Origin: Aeromonas sp. RU39B
GTDB taxonomy: Bacteria > Pseudomonadota > Gammaproteobacteria > Enterobacterales > Aeromonadaceae
Direction: 5' to 3'
Length of the DNA stretch: 64,000 bases
Assembly (NCBI RefSeq): GCF_900156095.1
Contig: NZ_FTMJ01000005.1
Location: forward strand, 1 to 64,000
Within the stretch, counting starts at the first letter, position 1. Every line of letters begins with the position of its first letter. The position numbers and the translations under genes were made by a program. Under the pieces are notes generated by a model. It searched no databases. It worked only from the letters and a program-made list of their open reading frames with translations, and had not been told where the DNA came from. Below are positions 33,042-41,342 of the stretch, in pieces.

Positions 33042-34982
33042 ATGATCCGCATTCACGGCACGATGACTGACCCGTCTGGGCGCCCAGTTACCGGCGCCAT
33101 GATTGAACTGAGAGCGCTCAATAGTACCAGTGACGTGCTGGTCGATTCGGTGCTGACGGTTAAGTGTGATGAGTCGGGAAATTACGATTTCCAACTCGGT
33201 AACGGCGCTTATGACGTTTATGCCCAGAACGACTACCAAGGCGACATGGATTACCTGGGCAGTGGCATGGTGTCGGCATCCAGCATTGATGGTGCTCTGT
33301 TTAACATCCTTGTTGATGGGGGGCGAGATATCACCCCCCCGTTTGTAGAAGTTGCCCAAGAAGCAGCAAATAGAGCGTCGGTATCGGCTGCGGCAGCAGC
33401 TAGCGACCGGGAACAGACTGGTGTTGACGCTCGTACTAGTTCAGAGATGGCTACGACAGCCACAACCAAAGCAGGGGAAGCTGCCATATCGGAACGTGAA
33501 GCCAAGGCGGCGCGGGACAGTATAGTGAACGATGTTGCCGATGTACGGCAGAAGGCGGTTGCCGTGGAGTCAGCAAGGCAGGAAGTGGTTAGTAACACCG
33601 CCACCGTCAGCGCTAATACCACAACAGCAAGCACGTTCGCGGCAGAAGCAGCACGAGATGCAGCCACCGCACTGGAGTCCAAGATTGTCGTTAAGGCAGC
33701 AGCCGATAAAGCCGAAACGTTGAAGGCCGCTGTCGAGGCCATACGAGATAATGTTAACGGATACGTCAGCACGGCCACTGCAGCAGCAGACACAGCCAGC
33801 CAGAAAGCCGCTAGCGCAGCGCAAAGCGAGGCGACCGCATCTAGCGCAGCGACAAGGGCAGAGCAAGCCGCTCAGATCGTCGCCGGCGCACTCATTGATG
33901 CCGGCCCTTATGACGCATCCACTGGCGTACTACCGTCACCCATTCAAGTAGCTGGTGCTAACAAATCCTGTATCTGGAAGGTGACGGGGGCCGGCACTAC
34001 AGGTGGCATTGAGCTTGGTGTGGGCGACTCGCTGGTATACACCACCCATGGATCATCTTATTACAAAATTGATAACTCGGAGTCGGTAACCAGCATCAAT
34101 GGCCGGAAAGGTATTGTGGTTGTCTCTGCAGAGATGGTGGGCGCTGACCCAGAGGGGACTGCTGCAGATTTAATTCAGCAGCATGAGGCCAGGAGCGCTG
34201 CACACACCGTGTCTGGCGTGGGTGGATTGCAGGAGTTACTCGACTCAAAGCTTGATGCTTTGGGTAATGCAGCATCAGCTTCGAAATTATACACAGCTCG
34301 AAAAATTACTGTGGGGGCTGTCGAGAAGACATTTGATGGCTCGAATAACGTCTCGTTTTCCTTGATCGAGATAGGGGCTGCACCAGCGTCACATACACAT
34401 GATGATTATGTAACCGGTGGCCAGTTGGCGTCGGCTGTGGATAGTGCGGTTGCTGGCATAAAGAACAACTTGTTCCCCGTTGGCCATGTACTTATCACGA
34501 TTAACCGTAGCGACCCCAGTTCATACGGATATCCCGGGGCCTGGAGCTTGGTTGAGGACGATACCGCTCTACATGGTGTGGCGTCTGGAGCAGGCACCAT
34601 AGTGGGATCAAATACTCCCCAGGTTCCTGTCGTTTCACATAGCCACACTTTTAACGTTACATCAGGATCCACATCTGACAGCCATACGCATAATTTCAGC
34701 GCAACGACATCAAGTGCCGGAGCTCATACACACACGTTATCATCCGCTAATGGTGCTGGTTCAGGAAGTGGATTGGCACACAATACCGGAGATGTGAATA
34801 CGGTAAGAACCACGTCCAGCGCGGGTGCTCATGCACACACTGTTTCGGGGACGACCAGTGCCAGCGGTTCTTCACATTCACACAGTGTTGCCGGTTCTAC
34901 GGACACATCAGGAACGGTCAATGCGACGATAGATGTGCGTGGCAAGCGCTTACAGGTGTATATCTGGAAACGGGTTGAGTAG
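33042..34982 (+). CDS. Tail fibre with lambda-Stf-like N-terminus
   Basis: 646 aa from ATG 33042 (AGGGG at 33032-33036). Residues 1-100 match the prophage side-tail-fibre N-terminal domain (IRIHGTMTDPSGRPVTGAMI, then GNYDFQLGNGAYDVYAQ). Residues about 105-285 are an Ala-rich triple-coiled-coil shaft with heptads. The C-terminus has tail-collar-type SHTHDDY, GHVLITINRSDPSSYGYPG and several His-rich strands (SHSHTF, AHTHTL, SHSHSV) that often bind iron in such fibres, ending with DVRGKRLQVYIWKRVE. It recognises the host surface. The N-terminal adapter is normally seen on long-tailed lambdoid phages. Confidence 0.85.
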   Translation: MIRIHGTMTDPSGRPVTGAMIELRALNSTSDVLVDSVLTVKCDESGNYDFQLGNGAYDVYAQNDYQGDMDYLGSGMVSASSIDGALFNILVDGGRDITPPFVEVAQEAANRASVSAAAAASDREQTGVDARTSSEMATTATTKAGEAAISEREAKAARDSIVNDVADVRQKAVAVESARQEVVSNTATVSANTTTASTFAAEAARDAATALESKIVVKAAADKAETLKAAVEAIRDNVNGYVSTATAAADTASQKAASAAQSEATASSAATRAEQAAQIVAGALIDAGPYDASTGVLPSPIQVAGANKSCIWKVTGAGTTGGIELGVGDSLVYTTHGSSYYKIDNSESVTSINGRKGIVVVSAEMVGADPEGTAADLIQQHEARSAAHTVSGVGGLQELLDSKLDALGNAASASKLYTARKITVGAVEKTFDGSNNVSFSLIEIGAAPASHTHDDYVTGGQLASAVDSAVAGIKNNLFPVGHVLITINRSDPSSYGYPGAWSLVEDDTALHGVASGAGTIVGSNTPQVPVVSHSHTFNVTSGSTSDSHTHNFSATTSSAGAHTHTLSSANGAGSGSGLAHNTGDVNTVRTTSSAGAHAHTVSGTTSASGSSHSHSVAGSTDTSGTVNATIDVRGKRLQVYIWKRVE

Positions 34983-35019
34983 CGTTGTTCGTTGCGGGCC
35001 ATGATTGAGCTTTATTACA

Positions 35020-35046
35020 GCCGGCGTTAGGATTTTCCCATAATGG
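35020..35046 (+). repeat. 27-bp dispersed element, copy 3
   Basis: GCCGGCGTTAG then GATTTTCCCATAATGG, after the tail-fibre gene. A weaker hairpin (GCCCTGCTC with GAGTGGGGC, 35046-35068, then TTCTTG) follows it. Confidence 0.75.
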
Positions 35047-35092
35047 CCCTGCTCTAACGAGTGGGGCTTCTTGTTTGCTCAAGGTGACCATC

Positions 35093-36700
35093 TTGCAAAT
35101 CGACATTGTAACCATGCGCGGCGCGGTGCCTCGCGTGGCGGACCATCTATTGCCTGATGAAGCTGCTACGTTAGCGCAAGATTGCCACTTTGACCGCGGC
35201 ACGCTGGAGCCACTGAAAACAGACAAGGCGATAGGGCATACCTTGCCCATTACCCCAAAGACCTTGCTGCACTACACAGGAGACTTTTGGTTTGCCTGGG
35301 GGGAGGCTGTTGAAGTGATACGGTCTCCGATAGCCCAGGATCAGTATGGAAGGGTGTACTGGACGGATGGTTATTTCCCGAAGCTGACCTATAACGCCAT
35401 TGCAACCAGCGGAGCCAGCAAGCCGACAGAGTGGTTTCGCCTTGGCATTCCGGCGCCAGGGTTGGGGCCAAACCTTGTATCTATCACCCCACCGACTGGA
35501 GAGGCTGATGATACTGCCACTGATGACGAGACTCGTTACTACGTTGAGACCTATGTGTCTGGCTTGGGCGAAGAGGGGGCCCCGGGGCCTGCCAGTGGCA
35601 AAATCACCATTCCCATCCCAGATTCCACGCTGGTTATCGGCTTGTCACCAGCGCCGACCAACGATAGCAACATTACTCATCGCCGACTGTACCGCTCTGT
35701 ATCAGGCGGTGGGGTTTCTGATTATCTGCTGGTCGCTGAGTTGCCGATTGCTACAACTACCTTCACTGACTCGCGCAAGGAAGGTGAGCTTGGTCCGGTG
35801 CTTGAAACCTACGATTACGCCATGCCGCCCAGTGGCTTGCGTGGATTGTGTCAGATGGCCAACGGCATTTGCGCCGGCTTTGCTGGCAACTCGGTATATT
35901 TCTCAGAGCCATACCTGCCCTATGCCTGGCCGGAAAAGTATCGCACTACCACCGAGCACGACATCGTCGCGGTGGCCGCTATCGATACAGCGCTGATTGT
36001 AGGCACCAAGGGTTACCCATATCTGATCCAGGGCGCCTCACCCAGTTCGATGACTGCTCAAAAGCTCAGCCACCTGCAGCAAGCTTGCATCAGTGCGCGC
36101 TCGATGGTGGCACTCGATGGCCTAGTGCTATATGCCTCGCCAGATGGATTGGTGGGGATCGGCGGAGATGGTGGAAGCGTGGTGACAGAAAGCCTGATCA
36201 CCCGCGAGCAGTGGCAAGCCCTGACGCCAGCGACGCTGCGCGCCTGGTATCACGAAGGCAAGTACATCGGCTTGACCGACACGCACGCTTTCGTATTTGA
36301 CCCGAAATCTGGCGATTTCCGTCAACTGACTAACCGTTGGGACTCCGCCTATCTGGACATGGAGCTGGATGCCTTAGTGATCGCCAAAGGTACGGAGCTT
36401 TACCACTGGCGCGGTGCAGAGATTTTGCTGCCCATGGTGTGGCGCTCCAAGGTATTCCTGATGCCGCCCGGCAGCCGCTTGAGCTGTGCCCGCGTGACAA
36501 GTGACAACCTCGAGCAGTTAGGTTTCATCCTGATAGTGGATGGCGTCAACGTGATGAATCTGCCGATCGGCAGAGTGCCGCGTGGAGGGTTTCGCTTGCC
36601 AGCGGTGCGTGGTCGTCGCTGGCAAGTGGAGGTCCATGGTGCAGGTGGGGTGGAACGTATCACCTTGGGTAGTAGCATGGCCGAGGTGAGCGCAGTATGA
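35093..36700 (+). CDS. Tail protein of the podovirus tail hub
   Basis: 535 aa, start chosen as TTG 35093 because AAGGTG lies 6-11 bases upstream and the product begins QIDIVTMRGAVPRVADHLLP like its relatives; TTG 35075, GTG 35084 and ATG 35114 are alternatives. Repeating beta-rich character with many YV, GxxxPG and blade-like segments (TKGYPYLIQGASPSS, ALDGLVLYASPDGLVGIGGD) suggests a propeller-like tail-nozzle protein. No enzyme motif. Overlaps the next start by four bases. Confidence 0.55.
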   Translation: MQIDIVTMRGAVPRVADHLLPDEAATLAQDCHFDRGTLEPLKTDKAIGHTLPITPKTLLHYTGDFWFAWGEAVEVIRSPIAQDQYGRVYWTDGYFPKLTYNAIATSGASKPTEWFRLGIPAPGLGPNLVSITPPTGEADDTATDDETRYYVETYVSGLGEEGAPGPASGKITIPIPDSTLVIGLSPAPTNDSNITHRRLYRSVSGGGVSDYLLVAELPIATTTFTDSRKEGELGPVLETYDYAMPPSGLRGLCQMANGICAGFAGNSVYFSEPYLPYAWPEKYRTTTEHDIVAVAAIDTALIVGTKGYPYLIQGASPSSMTAQKLSHLQQACISARSMVALDGLVLYASPDGLVGIGGDGGSVVTESLITREQWQALTPATLRAWYHEGKYIGLTDTHAFVFDPKSGDFRQLTNRWDSAYLDMELDALVIAKGTELYHWRGAEILLPMVWRSKVFLMPPGSRLSCARVTSDNLEQLGFILIVDGVNVMNLPIGRVPRGGFRLPAVRGRRWQVEVHGAGGVERITLGSSMAEVSAV

Positions 36701-37983
36701 GCAAAGAGACCTTCCGCGCCAGTGGGACGACTCAGGGACTGACCGAGAATATGCAGATCCTGACAGGCCAGCGCGGTGACCGGTTGGACAAGGCACTGAC
36801 CTTGCGCAGTGCAGCTGAGCTGGGGCTGATTGGCTTAAAGCGCAACAACTCCGGGACTGTCATTCCGGTTGCGCCGGAGTCAGGCTCAGATAGTGATCCG
36901 ACTTGGAAGGATGTTCAAAATCCTCACGCGCCGGTCAACGCCGCAGTAACCGGCGCGTTTCATACCATTACGCTGACATGGGATGCACCCACATATCGCG
37001 GGCACTCGTTCGCAGAGGTGTTGCGCTCTGAGGTGGATAACCCATCGACCGCCGTGCGTATCGGCACCACACTGGCGAACGTTTACTCCGACGCCGTGGG
37101 TAGGGGATTCACGGCTTTTTACTGGGTGCGCTTCGTCAACAAGAACGGCATGGTTGGACCCATCAATGCCAGTGCTGGCCTGCGCGCATCTACCAGTGCT
37201 GATGTGGATGAAATCATTGCGTCTGCCACGAACTTCGCCATTTACAACCCAGCCAAACCGACCGAAAAAGAAATCATCTTCGGCGTTACTGACGAGGGCA
37301 AGGTGGCAATCCGTGAGGCGGTTATCAAAGCCGCCACCATTCAGATCCTCCAGGCTGAGAAGATAACGGCAGACTACGTTCGCGCCGGCGTCAGCATCAG
37401 CGCGCCGTTAATCACTGGCGGATCCTTTGATATGGGCAATGCCTATATGCAGGATGGCGCTGGGGGATTCGGGCTTGGTGGCCCTTATAGCGCCTGGGCT
37501 AAGGGCTGGTACACACTGATTACCGCGGACGGTTACATCTACACTAACCGGCTGCGAGCCGAGGGCGGTTATGTGAAGAACATGACCATCGACAATTGCA
37601 TTATCAATGAAAACTGCGAAGTTCGCGGGACTCTCTATGCCGAAAAAATAGTCGGTGATGTGGCTAAGACGCTGTCAACAATGACCCCAAATAGCACATT
37701 GAGCTTTCCTGAATTTAAGAGAGCAAGAAAGTTAGTTGCTTGGTTTCCATGGGTCAGAACAACGGATGATGGTGGTTGGCATACAGTCAGATTAACCATA
37801 AACGGGCTGACATATACGACACAACGGTATGTGAATAGCGGTATAAGTGAGGATTTTGGTGGTTTTTGCGTCGAGATATCCCTACCGGCCAACCAAGTAG
37901 GAACGGTGTCGTTTGCATTGCGCTCTGATGCCGGAAGCATGTCAGTTATTGGTCCACTCGTCGCTACAGCGTTTATTCAGTGA
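36697..37983 (+). CDS. Tail-tip protein with lambda-J-like segment
   Basis: 428 aa. A fibronectin-III-like part (about 75-165; TITLTWDAPTYRGHSFAEVL, then YWVRFVNKNGMVGP) is followed by the J/DUF1983-type segment AVIKAATIQILQAEKITADY (about 208-227), with SISAPLITGGSFDMG and a C-terminal beta domain. In lambda this region is the receptor-binding central fibre. Its presence in a short-tailed phage indicates module exchange. Confidence 0.65.
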   Translation: MSKETFRASGTTQGLTENMQILTGQRGDRLDKALTLRSAAELGLIGLKRNNSGTVIPVAPESGSDSDPTWKDVQNPHAPVNAAVTGAFHTITLTWDAPTYRGHSFAEVLRSEVDNPSTAVRIGTTLANVYSDAVGRGFTAFYWVRFVNKNGMVGPINASAGLRASTSADVDEIIASATNFAIYNPAKPTEKEIIFGVTDEGKVAIREAVIKAATIQILQAEKITADYVRAGVSISAPLITGGSFDMGNAYMQDGAGGFGLGGPYSAWAKGWYTLITADGYIYTNRLRAEGGYVKNMTIDNCIINENCEVRGTLYAEKIVGDVAKTLSTMTPNSTLSFPEFKRARKLVAWFPWVRTTDDGGWHTVRLTINGLTYTTQRYVNSGISEDFGGFCVEISLPANQVGTVSFALRSDAGSMSVIGPLVATAFIQ

Positions 37984-38336
37984 AACACTTACGCAGAATC
38001 ATGGCCGATATCGGTGATCCGAATATCCCGGCTCAACTTCAAGACGCCATCCGTAACCGGGTGGCGTTTTTATTTCTGCGTGGCGGTGATGGGTTTGTCT
38101 TGAGGCCTGTTATCGAGGATGGGGTAGGTGGGGTCATTGTGTGGATTGGCTGGGGAAGTGGTGGGGCGCCATCTAGGCATTTGCCGGAAGTAAAACATCT
38201 GGCTCGGATGATTGGCGCAAGGTGGCTGCGCTTTCACTCTGCACGACAAGGTTTTTTGCGCACAGCTCCCAAAATGGGGTTTGTGAGGCTACCGGATGAT
38301 CAAGACGGTTTGATGGTTTTTCAGCTGGTTCTGTGA
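37980..38336 (+). CDS. Small tail-region protein
   Basis: 118 aa from GTG 37980, whose G overlaps the previous stop; ATG 38001 is the alternative. The end (KHLARMIGARWLRFHSARQG, then KMGFVRLPDDQDGLMVF) has a GNAT-like fold look often seen in small proteins of podovirus tails. No catalytic assignment. Confidence 0.5.
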   Translation: MKHLRRIMADIGDPNIPAQLQDAIRNRVAFLFLRGGDGFVLRPVIEDGVGGVIVWIGWGSGGAPSRHLPEVKHLARMIGARWLRFHSARQGFLRTAPKMGFVRLPDDQDGLMVFQLVL

Positions 38337-38344
38337 GGTGAGTA

Positions 38345-39019
38345 ATGGGCAAGAGCGGCGGCTCAAACGAAGTAAAGGAAACAGAAGCGCAGCGCGCGCA
38401 GTCCGAGGTGGCTCAGAGGCAGTGGCAGCTCTACAAAACAGACTTGCAGCAGTATGAAGACATCTTCATGGATAAGGTTGACGAGCTTAATAACGGGAGC
38501 GAATACGACAAACTGGCCGGCACGGCTGCGCTGGGGACGGCGCAAAGCTTTGGCTCAGCCAGGCAAGGACTGGCTGACAATCTGGCGGCATCAGGTGTTG
38601 ACCCAACCAGTGGGCGATATCAGGAGGCTATGAAGGATCTCGAAACGGATCAAGCGCTCAGTCAGACCGACACCACAAACCGAGCGCAGTCCAGCCAGCA
38701 GGATAAGTACGTGGCGGGTTTGCAGGATGTGGCATCGATCGGTCAGGGGCAAAAGGCCGAAGCGCTGCAAGGTTACAGCGATCTGGCATCAAGCAGCCTT
38801 AACAAGGCCGCCGTGAATGCTCAGACCGCGCTGGCTAACAAGGGCGCCACCCAAGGGGCGGTAGGCGCGGTTGCCGGCGCCGGGCTGGCGTATGGGTTGA
38901 ACAACTATGCCTCGAGCGCGGTACAAGCCAATGGCACCAGTTACCTCGACAGTACCAGGACGCTTACGCAGAACCAGACCTATAACCCGGGTGTAAGCAC
39001 ATATTTTGGAGGTCGCTAA
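38345..39019 (+). CDS. Internal virion-type protein 1
   Basis: 224 aa, Gln/Ala/Ser-rich and helical (QRAQSEVAQRQWQLYKTDLQ), with a short Gly/Ala hydrophobic patch (GAVGAVAGAGLAYGLNNYA, about 175-193). Such proteins before the giant internal protein are ejected with the DNA in T7- and Bcep22-like phages. GGTGAGT precedes the start. Assigned by context. Confidence 0.5.
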   Translation: MGKSGGSNEVKETEAQRAQSEVAQRQWQLYKTDLQQYEDIFMDKVDELNNGSEYDKLAGTAALGTAQSFGSARQGLADNLAASGVDPTSGRYQEAMKDLETDQALSQTDTTNRAQSSQQDKYVAGLQDVASIGQGQKAEALQGYSDLASSSLNKAAVNAQTALANKGATQGAVGAVAGAGLAYGLNNYASSAVQANGTSYLDSTRTLTQNQTYNPGVSTYFGGR

Positions 39020-39391
39020 ATGGGCAAGGCAGCAGACACCTACGGTCAGATTACCCGGGAGCAGTATCAGGACTGGCTCACCCGCTTCTATCCGAAGCAG
39101 AAGCAACTGATGGAATTGGCAACCGATGAATCGTTGATGCGCGATCAGCTCGGCCGCGTCGATGCTAACAGTGCCAATGCTCTGGCGTCAGCCCAGCAGG
39201 CAACCGCAAACCGCAATGCGCGCATGGGGGTGGCGTCAACGAGCACGGATAACACCCAGGGGTTGCGCTCTGCGCTGATGACGGCGGGCAGTGAGAACGC
39301 GATCCGTGATCAAGAAAAGACAAGGCAACTGAACATTCTAACTGGTGCCGATGCTGGCTTGCGTGAAGCCATTAAAACCGGAGGTGCTTAA
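39020..39391 (+). CDS. Internal virion-type protein 2
   Basis: 123 aa, helical (REQYQDWLTRFYPKQKQLME), starting on the base after the previous stop and sharing its last base with the next start. It resembles the N-terminal half of protein 1 in composition, so the two may be ancient relatives. No named family. Confidence 0.45.
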   Translation: MGKAADTYGQITREQYQDWLTRFYPKQKQLMELATDESLMRDQLGRVDANSANALASAQQATANRNARMGVASTSTDNTQGLRSALMTAGSENAIRDQEKTRQLNILTGADAGLREAIKTGGA

Positions 39392-39648
39392 TGGGCTATG
39401 GGTTGATTGATATCGCAGCTAAGAGCCGGCAGCAGGCGCTGCAGGGGCTCTCTGACGCAGCCAAGCTGGATGAGCAGCGTGAGTCCATGAACAAGCAGCT
39501 CAAGGCGCAGCAGAAGCAGCAGACCATGACCAACGTGGGTACCGGCGCGGCCGTTGGCGCTATGGCTGGTGCTCAAATGGGCTCTGTCGGCGGTCCGATG
39601 GGTGCCGTCATTGGCGCCGGCATCGGCTTTCTTGCCAGTCAATTCTAA
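39391..39648 (+). CDS. Small glycine-zipper membrane-active protein
   Basis: 85 aa: a basic helical first half (SMNKQLKAQQKQQTMTNVG) and a hydrophobic second half with GxxxG repeats (GAAVGAMAGAQMGSVGGPM, then GAVIGAGIGFLASQ). Glycine zippers insert in membranes; with its neighbours it may help form the ejection channel across the inner membrane. Confidence 0.5.
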   Translation: MGYGLIDIAAKSRQQALQGLSDAAKLDEQRESMNKQLKAQQKQQTMTNVGTGAAVGAMAGAQMGSVGGPMGAVIGAGIGFLASQF

Positions 39649-39657
39649 GGGGGAATC

Positions 39658-41208
39658 ATGGCGGTGAACGGATTGGCAGACGGTTTTCTTGCCGGATTTT
39701 ACACCATGAGCAACTACTATCGCGGGCAAAAAGCTGACGAGCGGGCAGACCGTGAGGCTGGCCTGCGTGACGCCATGTGGCAGAACACGCTTGATCAGCA
39801 GCAAAAGCAGGATGCCCGCTACACCGACGAGCTCAAGTATGGCCGCGAGCGTGACGCCAAGAACGATGAGCGCCAGGCCAAGATTGATGCTCTCAATGAA
39901 AAGAGCACGTTAGCTAGCATCAACAGCGCCAACGCCTCGAGCCGGCGAGCAGACCGTCAATTGGCATTGCAAGAGCAGCAGTACAAGTTGCAGCGAGATC
40001 AGGAGGACCGAGCTCGCTTCCAGCAAGAGAACCAGGCTCTATTCCAGACAGGGTACCAAGCGCTGGCCAACGGTGATGAACCACCGGCAGCATTCTGGCA
40101 GGCAGCGCAGGATCCGCGTGCTGGGCAGTACAACCCGACCCGCTATATCACCAGCGAGTACGGTGATGCCAGCAAGGCCTTTGTGCAAGGTACCGGAGCG
40201 CTGATGCGTGACGCTGAAGCTGGCAAACTCGACTGGCGCAGTGAAGAGGGCGTTAAGCGCATCAACAGTCCGTCCATTCTCAAGTCTACCGGCGTACTCT
40301 ATCAGGACGAGATCAATACCGGCATTGGCGGCATCGACCCGCAGACCGGCAAGACCATCAAGAGTAAAACGCTCGACAAGATTATGGTGACCGATGACGG
40401 CGCCGGCGTGGTGCTCGGCCTCAAGGTGACTTATGACGACGGTTCAACGGCTGAGCGCCCGGTTACACAAAACCGCAGTGCTGATCCCAATGATCATCCA
40501 AAAGTTATCCCGTTGTCTGAATTTGTCGGAACTGGCTACAAGCGGGCGCTGCTCTCCAAGCAGATGCAGGAGCGGGCTGGACAGGTGAGTCAGGCGCTGG
40601 GACTGAGCGAGGGGCCGGACACCAAGGGATACCGCCAGGCCGTGGTGAAGATTCAGGCTGAGACAAACAAGACCATCGCGGCTATTCAGCGCGACCCCAT
40701 GGTGGAGAACAAGGAGGAGGCTATTGCCGCTGAGCGCCAATCCGCCAAAGAGCAGATTGATGGCATGCGCGATGTGTTTGGCATCGACCAGCAAAAGAAG
40801 AAAGGGGGTGGCAGCCAGCAGGGTGGAGGCGCCAATCTGGCCGCAATGTGGGCTGGCGGAGACCAGAGCCGGCAGGCATTCATTGCCGAAGCCATCCGCA
40901 GCGGAGTCGAGTTTACCGACAAGACCAACATGCAGGTACTTGAAGGTGAGTACCGGAAGTGGGTGGCTGGCAAGAATGCCGCCAATACGGCCGACGATCT
41001 GCGTGGTGATGGCGCCGCGCAAAAACCGTCATTGGCGCAGGTGCTGCAAAGTAGCAAGGGGCAGCGCAGTGCTGGACTGAGCGATCAGTATCGCCAACCA
41101 CTCAACCTTGGCGGAGGTAATGTCCAAGCACCAAAGCTCACCAGTGAGTTCAGCCTGCCGCAGAGCGATGCCTATGTGCCGGAGTGGGCGAGGGGTTATG
41201 GTAAATAG
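39658..41208 (+). CDS. Internal virion-type protein 3
   Basis: 516 aa. The first 130 residues are highly charged coiled coil (ERADREAGLRDAMWQNTLDQ; LQEQQYKLQRDQEDRARFQQ), the rest mixed. GGGGG precedes the start at 39649-39653. It stands before the 2950-aa gene, as do internal core proteins of podoviruses. No enzymatic motif found. The inverted repeat GGGTTATGGT/ACCATAACCC (41193-41228) spans its end. Confidence 0.5.
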   Translation: MAVNGLADGFLAGFYTMSNYYRGQKADERADREAGLRDAMWQNTLDQQQKQDARYTDELKYGRERDAKNDERQAKIDALNEKSTLASINSANASSRRADRQLALQEQQYKLQRDQEDRARFQQENQALFQTGYQALANGDEPPAAFWQAAQDPRAGQYNPTRYITSEYGDASKAFVQGTGALMRDAEAGKLDWRSEEGVKRINSPSILKSTGVLYQDEINTGIGGIDPQTGKTIKSKTLDKIMVTDDGAGVVLGLKVTYDDGSTAERPVTQNRSADPNDHPKVIPLSEFVGTGYKRALLSKQMQERAGQVSQALGLSEGPDTKGYRQAVVKIQAETNKTIAAIQRDPMVENKEEAIAAERQSAKEQIDGMRDVFGIDQQKKKGGGSQQGGGANLAAMWAGGDQSRQAFIAEAIRSGVEFTDKTNMQVLEGEYRKWVAGKNAANTADDLRGDGAAQKPSLAQVLQSSKGQRSAGLSDQYRQPLNLGGGNVQAPKLTSEFSLPQSDAYVPEWARGYGK

Positions 41209-41225
41209 TCTTGCTCGCACCATAA

Positions 41226-41252
41226 CCCGGCGTTAGCATCTTCCCATCATCG
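41226..41252 (+). repeat. 27-bp dispersed element, copy 4
   Basis: CCCGGCGTTAG then CATCTTCCCATCATCG. A hairpin GACCAG/CTGGTC follows at once (41253-41272). Confidence 0.75.
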
Positions 41253-41284
41253 ACCAGTCTGCCCGCTGGTCGCCATCACCCCAT

Positions 41285-41326
41285 AAAGCCCTGATCGCTC
41301 ACCCGGTCGGGGCTTTTCTTTTTTGC
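41285..41326 (+). terminator. Intrinsic terminator before the giant gene
   Basis: AAAGCCCTGA pairs with TCGGGGCTTT, then TTCTTTTTT. Confidence 0.75.
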
Positions 41327-41342
41327 GCCGCGTGAGGAATTC

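Noticed and set aside
33042..34982. Diversity-generating retroelement acting on the tail fibre, as in phage BPP-1
   Set aside because: No reverse-transcriptase gene and no template/variable repeat pair were found near the fibre or anywhere in the window.
21510..41252. CRISPR-like interpretation of the 27-bp repeats
   Set aside because: The copies are more than 6 kb apart, not in an array, and each adjoins a different hairpin; no cas genes are present.
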